Position numbers and translations under genes: made by a program. A stretch of DNA of 64,000 nucleotides, from contig NC_064830.1 in assembly GCF_024166365.1 (NCBI RefSeq), positions 88,902,721 to 88,966,720 of the forward strand, written 5' to 3'. Numbering within the stretch: the first letter of the stretch is position 1; every line of letters starts with the position of its first letter. This DNA is from Elephas maximus indicus (lineage: Eukaryota; Chordata; Mammalia; Proboscidea; Elephantidae). The notes under the pieces are model-generated. The model searched no databases. It worked only from the letters and a program-made list of their open reading frames with translations, and was not told the DNA's origin. Below, piece by piece: positions 46,290-57,250 of this stretch.

Positions 46290-48615
46290 GGTGGTTGTAC
46301 CATTTTATATTCCCACCGGCAGTGTATAAGAGTGCCAATCTCCCCCACAACCTTGCCAGCATTTGCTTTCTATTTCTGCATCAGTCGGTGTCATTTTTGC
46401 AGGGGTAAATGTAGTTTTGATTTGCATCTCTCTAATGATAGCAACCATCACCTCATGTATTTGTTAGCCACCTGAATGTCTTCTTTAGTGAAGTGTCTGT
46501 TCATGTCCTTTTCCCACTTTTTAATTGGATTGATTGTCTTTTTGTTGTTGAGTATTGAAGTTTTCCATAGATTTTAGAGATTAGACCCTTGTCATGTGTG
46601 TCATTGCCAATTTTTTTTCCCAGTCTGTAGTTCTCTTTTTACTCTTTTGGAGAAGTCTTTTGATAAGGGTAAGTATTTAATTTTTAGGAAGTCCCAATTA
46701 TCTAGTTTATCTTGTTGTTTGTACATTTTTAGCTATGTTTGATAGTCTATTTATGCCATGTATTAGGGCCTTTAGCTTTGTCCCTACGTTTTCTTCCAGG
46801 AACTTTATAGTGTTAGGTTTTACATTTAGGTCTTTGATCCCTTTTGAGTTACTTTTCGTGTATGGTGTAAGGTATGGATGCTGTTTCATTTCTCTGCAAA
46901 TGGGTATCCAGTTTTTCCAGCCCCGTTTATTAAAGAGACTATCTCTTGCCCATTTAATGGACTTCAACACTTTGTCAAAGATCAGCTGTCCATAAGTGGA
47001 TGGACTTACTTCTAGGTTCTCAATTCCGTTTCATCTGTCTATGTGTCTATCGTTGTACCACTACCAGGCTGTTTTTACTACTGTGGCTATATAGCAGGTC
47101 CTATGATGGGGAAGTGTGAGGCCTCTGACTTTGTTGTTCTTCTTCAATAATGCTTTATTTATCCAGGACTTCTTTCCTTTCCATACAAAGGTGAAGATTA
47201 GTTTTTCCATCTCCTTAAAGAATGTTGTTGGAATTTGGATTAGGGTTGCATTATATCTATAGATTTGGGTAGTATTGACATTTTCACAATGTTAAGTCTC
47301 CCTATGCATGACCAAGGTGTTCTTCCCTTTATGTAGGTCATTTTTGATTTGTTGCAGTAATGTTTTGTAGTCTTCTTTTGTATAAGTCTTTTACATCCCT
47401 AATTCGATTTATTCCTAAGTATCTTATCTTTTGGGGGGTTGTTGTAAAAGGTATTGTTCTCCTGGTTTCCTTTTCAGAGTTTTCTTTGTTAGTGTAGATG
47501 AATTCAACTGATTTTTGTATGTTGATCTTGTACCCTGCCACTTTGCTGAATCCTTCTATTAGTTCCAGTAACCTTCTTCTGGGGTCTTTGGAAGTTTGTG
47601 TGTATAGGATCATGTCATCTTCGAATACGGATAGTTTTACTTCTTCCTTATCAATTTGAATGCCCTTTATTTCCCTTTCTTGCCTTATTGCTCCAGCTAA
47701 GATTTCTAGTACAATATTGAATAAGAGTGAGGGTAAAGGGCATTCTTCTCTGGTTCCTGTTCTCAAGGGGAATGCTTCCAATCTTTCTCCATTGACTATA
47801 ATGTTGGCTGTGGGTTTTGTATCTATGCCCTTAGTTATGTTGAGAAATTTCCCTTCTTCTCCTATTTTCCTGAGAGTTTTTTATCATGAAAGGGTGTTGG
47901 ATTTTATCAAATGCCTTTTCTGCATTGATTGAGATGATCATGTGATTCTTTTACTTTGTTTTATTTACGTGGTAAATTACATTGATTGATTTTCTAATGC
48001 TGAACCATCCTTGCATGTGTGGTATAAATCCCAGTTGGTCGTGATCTATTATTTGTTTTGATGTGCTGTTTAATTCTACTGGCTAGAATTTTGTTGAGAA
48101 TTTTTGCATCTATATTCATGAGGGATATTGGTCTGCTATTTTCTTTTTTAGTGATGTCTTTGCCTGGCTTCATATCAGGGTTGTGCTGGCTTCATAAACT
48201 TCTTTCCTTTTCTATGTTCTGAATAGTTTGAGTAGAATTGGTGTCAGCTCTTCTCTGAATGTTTGGTAGAATTCTCCAGTGAAATGGTCTGGGTTGGAGC
48301 TTTTTTTGTTGGTAGTTTTTTTTTTTTTTTTTTTAATGACCTCTTCAATTTCTTCTTTAGTTATGGATCTGTTCAAGCTCCCTACCTCAACTTTTGTTAC
48401 TTTAAGTAGGTACTGTTTTTCTAGAAATTTGTCCATTTCTTCTAGGTTTTCAATTTGTTGGAGTGCAATTTTTCATAATATTCTGTTATGATCCTTTTTA
48501 TCTCAGTTGGTTCTGTTGTAATGTCACCCATCTCATTTCTTATTTTGGTTATTTGCATCTTCTCATTCTTTTCCTTTGTCAATTTGGCCAGTGATTTATT
48601 GATTTTGTGATCCTT
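46290..48615 (-). mobile_element. L1 ORF2 segment, inactive
   Basis: The minus strand encodes reverse transcriptase text ([40 protein letters not shown] with FEDD where FADD is usual, then GYKINIQKS). Frames of up to 147 codons are separated by stops. Confidence 0.85.
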
Positions 48616-48619
48616 TCAC

Positions 48620-49165
48620 TAGATATGCATAGGCAAAAGAGAAATGAAATATATGCCCACACAAAAACTTGTACACGAATGTTCATAGTATCACTATTCA
48701 TAATGAGCAAACAGTAGAAACAATCTAAATGTCCATCAACTGATGCATGGATAAATGAAATGTGGCATATCAATACAATGGAATATTATTTACCAATAAA
48801 AAGGAATGAAGTACTGATACATGCTACAGCATGAATAAACCTTGAAAACATTGTGCTAGGTGAAGAAGCCAGACACAAAAGGCCACATATTGAATGGTTC
48901 CATTTGTAGGAAATGTCAGGAGTAGGCATATCTATAGACACAAAAGGCAGATTAATGGTTGTCAGGGCTGGGGAAGGGAGGGCAATGGGGAGTAACTTTT
49001 AATGAGTATTGGCTATCTTTTTGGGGTGACGAAAATCTTCTGGAATTAGATAATGATGATGGTTGTATGACAGTTTGAATATACTAAAACCACTGAATTA
49101 TACATGTGAAAGGATGAATCTTTTTTGTATGTGACTTATACCTCAATACATTTAAAAAAGAATAT
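48620..49165 (+). mobile_element. Old L1 3' end
   Basis: ORF2 terminus (aatggaatattatttaccaa) to a 3' end with cttatacctcaatacattta and an A-rich run. Confidence 0.75.
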
Positions 49166-49459
49166 TATATAACTAGAATCATATAGTATGTAGCCTTTTG
49201 AGAATGGCTTTTTTTACTCAGCATAATTTTCTTGAGATTCATCCAAGTTGTTGCATATATCAATGGTTCATTCCATGATATGGATATAGCACAGTCAGCT
49301 TAACAAACTTTTGGTTTGTTAACCAAAACGTGTTTCCAATTTTTGGTTATTATAAATAAAGTTGCTATGGTAATTTGTACAGGCGTTTGTGTGAGCATGA
49401 GTTTTTGTTTCTCTGGTTGAAGTGCTTAGGTGTCCAATTGCTGAATTGTATGGTAAGTG
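49166..49459 (-). mobile_element. Old L1 fragment, target of an RTE insertion
   Basis: actcagcataattttcttga and ttataaataaagttgctatg are ORF2 C-terminal L1 words on the minus strand. The text resumes after the RTE at 50588-50610. Confidence 0.7.
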
Positions 49460-50587
49460 CTGAAAGCAGAGAATACCAGAAGGATGTTTACCTGTGTTTT
49501 ATTGACTATGCAAAGGTGTTCGACTGTGTGGATCATAACAAATTATGGATAACATTGAGAAGAATGGGAATTCCAGAACACTTAATTGTGCTCATGAGGA
49601 ACCTTTACATAGATCAAGAGGCAGTTGTTCATAGACAGCAAGGGGATACTGATTGGTTTAAAGTCAGGAAAGGTGTGCATCAGGGTTGTATTCTTTCATC
49701 ATACCTATTCAATCTGTATGCTGAACAAATAATCCGAGAAGCTGGACTATATGAAGAAGAATGGGGCATCGTGTTTGGAGGAAGACTCATTCACAACCTG
49801 CGTTATGCAGATGACACAACCTTCCTTGCTGAAAGTGAAAAGGACTTGAAGCACTTACTAATGAAGATCAAAGACCACAGCCTTCAGTACTGATTGCACC
49901 TCAACATAAAAAAAACAAAAATCCTTATAACTGGACCAATGAGCAACATCATGATAAATGGAGAAAAGATTGAAGTTGTCAAGGATTTCATTTTACTTGG
50001 ATCCACAATCAACACCCATGGAAGCAGCCCTCAAGAAATCAAAAGACACATTGCATTGGGTAAATCTGCTGCAAAGGACCTCTTTAAAGTGTTGAAGAGC
50101 AAAGATGTCACCTTGAAGACTAAGGTGTGCCTGACCCAAGTCATAGTATTTTCGATCACATCATATGCATGTGAAAGCTGGACAATGAATAAGGAAGACC
50201 AAAGAATTGACGCCTTTGAATTGCGGTGTTGGCGAAGAATATTGAATATACCATGGACTGCCAAAAAAACAAACGAATCTGTCTTAGAAGAAGTACAACC
50301 AGAATGTTCCTTAGAAGCAAGGATGGCGAGACTGCATCTTACGTACTTTGGACATGTTGTGAGGAGGGATCAGTCCCTGGAGAAGGACATCATGCTTGGC
50401 AAAGTACAGGGTCAGCAGAAACGAGGAAGACCCTCAAGGAAGTGGAGTGACACAGTGGCTGCCACAATAAGCTCAAGCATAACAACGACTGTAAGGATGG
50501 CGCAGGACCGGGTAGTGCTTCCTTCTGCTCTGCATAGGGTCGCTATGAGTCGGAACCAACTAGATGGCACCTAACAACAACAACAAC
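49460..50587 (+). mobile_element. RTE LINE 3' half, recent, nearly intact frame
   Basis: Flanked by a perfect 10-bp duplication ATGGTAAGTG (49450-49459 and 50588-50597). One reading frame runs from the 5' truncation to the stop near 50574, broken only by a TGA at 49891-49893. It shows CFIDYAKVFDCVDH, the palm motif YADDTTFLAES and the C-terminal PWTAKKTNESVLEEVQPECS region, and ends in (CAA)n. It encodes the reverse transcriptase part only; no endonuclease. Confidence 0.93.
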
Positions 50588-50606
50588 ATGGTAAGTGTAT
50601 GTTTAC

Positions 50607-50607
<1 letters not shown>

Positions 50608-50642
<35 letters not shown>
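50608..50642. repeat. (GT)n microsatellite
   Basis: About 16 GT units between the RTE duplication and an LTR. Confidence 0.95.
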
Positions 50643-51395
50643 ATGTGGTAAATGCACGGCACCGTTGTAGAGATGGAATCATGCAAATAAGGTTTATGGA
50701 ACCCTAATAAGGAAATTGGTCAGTTTAGCCATCCTGCTAGCCTTCAAGGGAGACAGAGAGAGAGGAGCTATAACACAGAAGACAGAGACAGCAGAAGCAG
50801 CAGAACAGACAGAAAGGGAGAGCTGTAACACCAAAGACAGCAAGAAGCGGCAGCAGAAAAACTGTGGCAGCAGAGGCAGCAGAACCAGGAGAGGGGCAAG
50901 AGACAGCGCAGTGGGCTTCGCAGACTACGAAGAAAGAAAGCTGAGCACCTTCCAACCTGAGGCTTACTGGAGGAGTGGGGTGCCTCCAGGCACTTATTAA
51001 CAGAGCTAAAAGAGCTTTGTAACACTTGCCCGAGCAGGGCAGAGGCCAGGCCCAGGGGCCAAGGGCCAAAGAGAGACCTAGCTGCTAAAACACCTGAGAA
51101 AGGCTGCCCTGAGCATTCTCAAACCTAAATTGTAACCTGTTTTTTTTTTTTTTTTACTTCCCCATAACTGTGAGTATGGTCTATGAGTTGTGTGTGGCCG
51201 TTGCAACGAATGATTGAATCCAGCAGAGAAGTAGAGGGTGCCATGGGAGGGACAGATAGTGTCAGAATCGGTAAAGATGACAGAGGGAGAAGGCACGTCT
51301 GACCTTAGCCTCAGAGGAATCAGCCTTGGGTTGTTGATCTTGATTCTCCTTCCCTCTTACGCAGTTAGAGGAGGTCAGATACCTGCACCATGCTG
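50643..51395 (+). mobile_element. ERV LTR C with leader, same family as LTRs A and B
   Basis: Starts with catgcaaataaggtttatgg, shows the family end near 51180-51250 and a decayed PBS-like TAGTGTCAG at 51257-51265, then about 130 bp of leader. No viral gene. Confidence 0.65.
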
Positions 51396-51800
51396 TTCTT
51401 ACATAAACCCTAACCCCTGTAGCTATGAATGTAATCTCATTTGGAATAGGATTTTCTTTGTTATATTAATGAGACAATATCAATGTAGGATATGTCTTAA
51501 GCCGATCACTTTGGAAATATAAAAGGAGCAGGATAGACACAGAAACAAAACAGAAGCAAGGAAGCACAAATCGGGGAGATAGATGCCACGCCACACAAAG
51601 ATTGCCAAGGCACAGAGGAACAGAAGCTGAAAAGAGAGAAGGACTTTCCCCCAGAGCCAACAAAGAAAGAAAGCCTTCGCCTAGAGCTGATGCCCTGAAT
51701 TTGAACTTCTGGACTTCTAAACTGTAAGAAAATAAATTTCTGTTCATTAAAGCCACCCACTTGTGGTATTTCTGTTACAACAGCACTAAGAAACTAAGAG
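51396..51800 (+). mobile_element. LTR-like relic
   Basis: Ends like MaLR/ERVL LTRs: actgtaagaaaataaatttc and ttgtggtatttctgttacaa with an AATAAA. Family uncertain. Confidence 0.45.
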
Positions 51801-51839
51801 AGTGAGATCATACAATATTTGTCCTTTTGTGTATGACTT

Positions 51840-51994
51840 GGAAACCCTGGTGGTGTAATGGTTAAATGCTACAGCTGCTAACCAAAGGGTCAGCAGTTCG
51901 AATCCACCAGGTGCTCCTTGGAAACTCTATGGGGCAGTTCTACTCTGTCCTATAGGGTCACTATGAGTTGGAATCGACTCGACGGCACTGGGTT
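51840..51994 (+). mobile_element. AfroSINE with perfect 10-bp target duplication
   Basis: TGTATGACTT at 51830-51839 and 51995-52004. Box A-like TGGTGTAATGG and box B-like GTTCGAATCC show the tRNA-derived pol III promoter. Good reference copy. Confidence 0.96.
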
Positions 51995-52004
51995 TGTATG
52001 ACTT

Positions 52005-52930
52005 ATTTCACTCAGCATGTTTTCTAGGGTCATCCATGTATCCATGTAACAGAACTTTATTTCTTTTTAAGGCTAAATGATATTCCATTGCGTGTATATA
52101 CCACAATTTGTATATCATTCATCTGTTGATGAATACTTGGATTGCTTCCATCTTTTGGCTATTGTGAATAGTGCATGTTTAGTTTTATAGGGAACTGCCA
52201 AACTATTTTCCAGAGTGGCTGTACCAGTATACATTCCCACTGGTAATGTATGAGTTTCTCTACCTCCTTGTCAGCATTTAATACTATCACTGTTTTTTAT
52301 TTTAGCCATTCTGATAGTTGTGTAATGATATCCCATTGTGGTGTAATTTGCATTTCCCTAATAGCTACAAGTAATGAACATTTTTTCATGTGCTTATTTG
52401 CCATTTGTATATCTTCTTTGATGAAATATCTGGTTTTAGGTTTTGCTCACTTTCTAACTGGATTGTCTGTTTTACTGTTGAGTTTTAAGAGTTGCTTATT
52501 GGTTTTTTTGGGGGGAGGTTATCTATTCTGGATAAAAATCCTCTGTCAGGTGTATGGCTTGCAAATATTGTCTTCCAGTCTGTAGCTTGTCTTTTCATCC
52601 TCTTAACAAGGTTTTTCACAGAGTAAAAGTTTTTAATTTTGATGAGTCTATTTTTTCAATCTTTTCCCTTAGAGTCTGTGCTTTTGGTTCCGTGTCTAAG
52701 AGCTCTTTGACTAGTCCTAGGTTTTGAAGATTTTCTCTACGTTTTCTTCTAAAATTTTATAGTTTTACATCTGAGTCCATGATCCATTTTGAGTTAATTT
52801 TAGTACTAGATGAGAGGCTTAGGTCAAGGTTTATTTATTTATTTATTTATGTCTATGAATGTTCAATTACTTCTGCATCATTTGCTGGAAAGACTTCAAG
52901 TTGTGCTTTTGTGTCTTTATCAAAAATCAG
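52005..52930 (-). mobile_element. Old L1 fragment
   Basis: Continuous minus-strand L1 ORF2 text (tttcactcagcatgttttct, ccagagtggctgtaccagta, ttgatgaaatatctggtttt). Interrupted on the left by the AfroSINE. Confidence 0.78.
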
Positions 52931-52936
52931 TCAATG

Positions 52937-53395
52937 TAGGGAGCAGGAGAGCAGTGGGATGCAAACCTCAAATTCTTGTGAAAAGATCATACTTAGTGGT
53001 CTGACTGAGACTAGAAGGACCCCGGAGGTCATGGTCTCCAGACTGTCTGTTAGCTCAAGACTGGAACCATTCCCAAAACCAACTCTTCAGACTGGGATTG
53101 GAATGGACTATAGTATAGAAAATGATACTGATGAGGAGTGAGCTTCTTTGATCAAGTAGACACATGAGACTAGGTGGGCAACTCCTGTCTGGAGTGGAGA
53201 TGAAAAGGCAGAGGGCTACAGAAGCTGACTGAATGGACACGGAAATACAGGGTGGAGAGGAGTGTGCTGTCTCGTTAGGGGGAGAGCAACTAGGAGTATA
53301 CAGCAAGGTATATATACATTTTTGTATGAGAGACTGACTTGATTTGTAACCTTTCACTTAAAGCACAATAAAAATTAGAAAAAGAAAAAAAAATC
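52937..53395 (+). mobile_element. Younger L1 3' UTR end
   Basis: Second half of the 3' UTR, ending tttcacttaaagcacaataa and an A-rich tail, directly followed by an RTE. Confidence 0.82.
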
Positions 53396-53940
53396 AAATA
53401 ACATATGGCATTGGGCAAATCTGCTACAAAAGATTTCTTTAAACAGTTAAAAAGCAAAGATGTCACTTTGAGGACTAAGGTGTGCCTGACCCAATCCATG
53501 GCATTTTCAGTCACCTCATACACATCCGAAAGTTGGGCAGTGAATAAGGAAGACCAAAGAAGAATTGACACCTTCGAATTATGCTGTTGAAGAAGAATAC
53601 TAAATACACCATGGACTACCAGAAGAATGAACAAACATGCCTTGGAAGAAGTACAGCCAGAGTGCTCTTTAGAAACCAGGATGGTGAGACTTCGTCTCAA
53701 ATAGTTGGGACATGTTATCATGAGGGATCAGTCCCTGGGGAAGGATATCATGCTTGGCAAAGTAGAGGGTCGGCGAAAAAGAGGAAGACTCTCAACGAGA
53801 TGGACTGACACCATGGCTGCATTGATGGGCTCAAGCATAGCAAAGACTGTGAAGACGGAGCAGGATGGGACTGTGTTTCATTCCATTGTACATAGGGTCA
53901 CTATGAGTAGGAAGCAGCTCAACGGCACTTAACAACAACA
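53396..53940 (+). mobile_element. RTE LINE 3' end
   Basis: Same C-terminal text as 50045-50587 (LGKSATKDFFKQLKSKDVTL) with frameshifts, ending agctcaacggcacttaacaa and CAA repeats. Confidence 0.88.
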
Positions 53941-54002
53941 ACCTTTTGAAACTTTCCCACCTGTTTAAAAAAAAAACCTGTTTACCGCTTGTTTAACACT
54001 TT

Positions 54003-54187
54003 AGGGTTGCCAGACAAAATACAGGTGCCTGGTTAAATTTGTGCTTCAGGTAAGCAGCTGATAATTTTTTAGTTTAAGTATGTCACGTGTAATATTTGAG
54101 ACATACTTGTACTAAAATCTATGGGTTGTTGTTTGAAGTGCAAATTTGACTAGGTGCCTGTGTTTTTACTTGCTAAGTCTAGCAACA
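54003..54187. mobile_element. Palindromic DNA transposon, MER53-like
   Basis: agggttgccagacaaaatac at the left is mirrored by ttacttgctaagtctagcaa at the right; the arms pair through most of their length. Confidence 0.6.
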
Positions 54188-54814
54188 TCTATGCTTCAGA
54201 ATTGGTTGAACCTTCTGGCTTTTTGCTGGCAGGGCTAAGGGGGCCTTTGTGTAGGACAGGATCCCAACCATGGAGACCTTGGTATCTTTCCGTCATGGTG
54301 GGGCCCGGCTCTGAGGAATACTGAGTCAGAGGAACTAGACGGTAGAGGTGCCAGGGCAAAAGGGAAGCCAAGGCCTGCAGCACACCTGGCTCTCCTGCAG
54401 CACTGGGGATTGTAGAGCTGTTTTGCAAACTGTTTTGACCATAACCCATCCTGAGAAATAAGCTTTATAATTCAACCCAGCCCACACATACATATGTAAC
54501 TGAGATGAAAGTTTTATGAAACAATATGTAACTTTGTATATGTAATATACTGTAGTATGTTCTAGTCTTTTTCATTTTTTAAAATGCTGGTCTTAACCCC
54601 CTAAATTGAATTTATGATCCCCTAAAGGATCACATCACAGTTTGAAAAATGCTGGGTTAGGAGGTCATAGCTCGGGAGAGTGAATGAGAAGATTAAAAAA
54701 AAAAAATCCACTTTACAAATGAGGAAAAATGTTCAGATAAGTTAAGAGACCTTCCAAGTTCATTTTGCTAATTTGCAGCCAAACTAGGAATAAAAGGTAG
54801 CTCCCCCCTCCAAA
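54188..54814. other. Unassigned sequence, possible hAT relic at 54410-54655
   Basis: 54410-54655 (gagctgttttgcaaactgtt to agtttgaaaaatgctgg) looks like a Charlie-type relic. The rest shows nothing. Confidence 0.4.
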
Positions 54815-54929
54815 AAAAAAAAAATCAATGCAGAGGACTTGAATAGACATTTCACCGGAGGGTATTCAGATGGCCAACAAGCACATGAAAAAAATGTTCA
54901 GCATCATTGGCCATTAACCCATTGCTAAT

Positions 54930-55128
54930 TTTTTTTTTATTGAGTCGATTCTGACTCATAGCAACCCTACAGACAGAGTAGATCTGCCCCACAGGTTTTC
55001 CAAGGCTATAATCTTTATAGACACAGACTGCCACATCTTTCTTTCCCAGAGGAGCTGGTGGATTCGAACCTCTGACCTTTCAGTTAGTAGCCCAGCACTT
55101 AAACACTGTCCACCAGGGCTCCTTTTCA
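54930..55128 (-). mobile_element. AfroSINE, long type
   Basis: Reverse-complement copy with aatctttatagacacagact middle module and agcacttaaacactgtccac head. Confidence 0.85.
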
Positions 55129-55138
55129 TTAATCATTA

Positions 55139-55304
55139 CCCAAACCAAAATCCGTTGCTGTCAAGTCAATTCCACCTTGTAGTAACCCCATACGACAGAG
55201 TAGAACTGCCCCATAGTGTGTCCAAGGAGTGTCTGGTAGATTTAAACTGCCAACCTTTTGGTTAGCAGCCAAGTGCTTAACCACTGTGCCAATGGGGCTC
55301 CTCA
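55139..55304 (-). mobile_element. AfroSINE, short type
   Basis: aaaccaaaatccgttgctgt-like tail complement through ctttt-ggttagcagccaag head. Adjacent to the previous copy in the same orientation. Confidence 0.87.
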
Positions 55305-57250
55305 TTAGCCACTAGGGAGATGCTAATCAAACTACAATAAGATACCACCTCACTGCTATTAGAAAGGCAATGATAAAAAAAAAAAAAAATACAAAACAAC
55401 ATATGTCGGAAAGGTTGTGGAGAAACTGGAATCTTCATCCATTGCTGGTGGGAATGTAGAATGGTACAGCCACTGAGGAAATCAGTTTGGCAGTTCCTCA
55501 AAAAGTTGAGCATATAACTACCATACGACCCCGCAATCCCAAGCCTAGGAATATACTCAGAAGACGTGAAAGCAGGAACATAAACAGTAAACATGTACAC
55601 CAGTGTTTATTGCAGCAATTTTCACAGTACCCAAAAGGTGGAAACTACTGAAATGCCCATCAACAGATGAATGCATAAACAAAATGTGGTACATACACAC
55701 AATGGATTACTACTCAGCCATTAAGAAAAATGAAGTCCTGGTGCAGCCACTACATGGATGAACCTTGAAACCATAATGCTGAGCAAAGTAAGTCAGTCAG
55801 CTGCAAAAGGACAAATACTGTACAATCTCACTTATATGAGACAAGCAAATAGAAATTAAAGATTATTAGTGGTTAGCATGGATGGGAAGGGGAGGAAAAG
55901 GAAGAGTTTTTGCTCAGGGGGAATTGAGCTTATGTTAATGGTGGTGGAATAATTTGGAAAAGGATAGTGAGAATGGTTGGACAACTAGAAAAATGCCATC
56001 AGTGCTACTAAACTGTAAATGTAGAAATTGTTGAGATGGCATATGTTTTGTTATATATATTTTCACCACAATAAAATTTTTTTAAAAATCAATCAATGTA
56101 ATCTACCATATTAATAAGCTAAAGAAGAAAAATCATATGATCATATCAACTGATGCAAAAAAGTATCTGACAAATTCACCACCCATTCACGATTTAAAAA
56201 AAAAAAAACTTCTCAGCGAAGTAGGAATAGGGGGCAACTTCCTCAACTTGGTAAAGAGCATCTATTAAAAACCTACTGCAAACGTCATACTTAATGGTTA
56301 AAGACTGAAATTTTTCCCCTAAAATAGAGAACAAGGCAAGGTTGGCCACTCTCATCACTTTTTCAACATAGTACTGGAAGTTCTAGCCAGAGCAAAAAGT
56401 AAGAAAAGGAAATGAAAGGCATACGGGTTAAAAAGCAAAAAATAAAACTGTGCCTATTTGCAGATGACATGATTGACTATGTGGTAAATCCCGACAGATC
56501 TACAGAATAGGTCTTAGAACTAATAAGTGAGTTTAGCAAGGTCACAGGATACATCAATACCGAAAACCGTCACATTTCTATATGCTAATAGTAAGCATGC
56601 GGAATCCGAAATTAAAAACACAATACCATTTGCAATCATGATGAAGAAAATTAAACGCTTAGGTACAAATCTAATAAAAACTTGTACAGGATTTCTATGC
56701 TGAAAATTACAAAATACTGAGGAAAGAAATCAAAGAAGACTTAAATAAATGGAGAGACATACCATGTTAATCGGAAAGCTATTAAGCTTAGTAGAGATGT
56801 GAAGATGTGAATTCTCCTCGAACTGATACACATGTTTAACTCAGTTCCTATCCAAATCCCAGCAAGGGACCAAACAATAGTTTGGCTTAACTAGTAAAGA
56901 ATGTCTGTCTTGAGCATTGTGCTCTTTTAAGATCTATCTATATGCAATCAAATTGACAATAGCAACTCTAAAGATTAGATAGGAAATTTAGGGGGCAGTG
57001 AGCTTATGTTAGTAGATGAGGAACAACTTGGAAAAGGAGAGTGAGAATAGTTTCACAGCTTGAGGAACAATGTCACTGAATTGTACATGTATAAATTGTG
57101 GAATTGGTATATGTTCTACTATGTTCTCAACAACAACAAAAATAAATTTTATTTAAAAAATCTCAGCAAGGTTTTTGTAGATACAGTCAAGTTCATTCTA
57201 AAATTTATGTGGATCTCAGGGACATTTAGCGCAATTAGCATAACATAGTT

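Larger units (their letters stand above)
54815..57250 (+). mobile_element. L1 sequences, at least two copies, with two AfroSINEs
   Basis: 54815-54911 and 55306 to about 56090 form one colinear L1 ORF2 end. 56090-56880 is RT-region L1 from another copy (ttgcagatgacatgattgac). 56880-57250 is an L1 3' UTR and upstream text. All frames broken. Confidence 0.72.

Noticed and set aside
46290..49165. Possible twin-priming inversion of one L1 (inverted 5' part joined to a forward 3' part)
   Set aside because: The inverted part resembles the younger lineage L1, while the forward 3' end is an old L1 type. They look like two separate insertions.
50608..50642. CRISPR-like or other functional repeat array
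   Set aside because: It is a plain dinucleotide microsatellite. No spaced direct repeats were found anywhere in the window.
50737..51069. 110-codon minus-strand ORF rich in Leu and Cys
   Set aside because: It is the complement of a purine-rich (aga/gca) LTR segment, so the hydrophobic look is a composition effect.
51840..51994. tRNA-like gene
   Set aside because: Box A and box B match, but the sequence continues into the AfroSINE tail and is flanked by a target duplication. It is a SINE.
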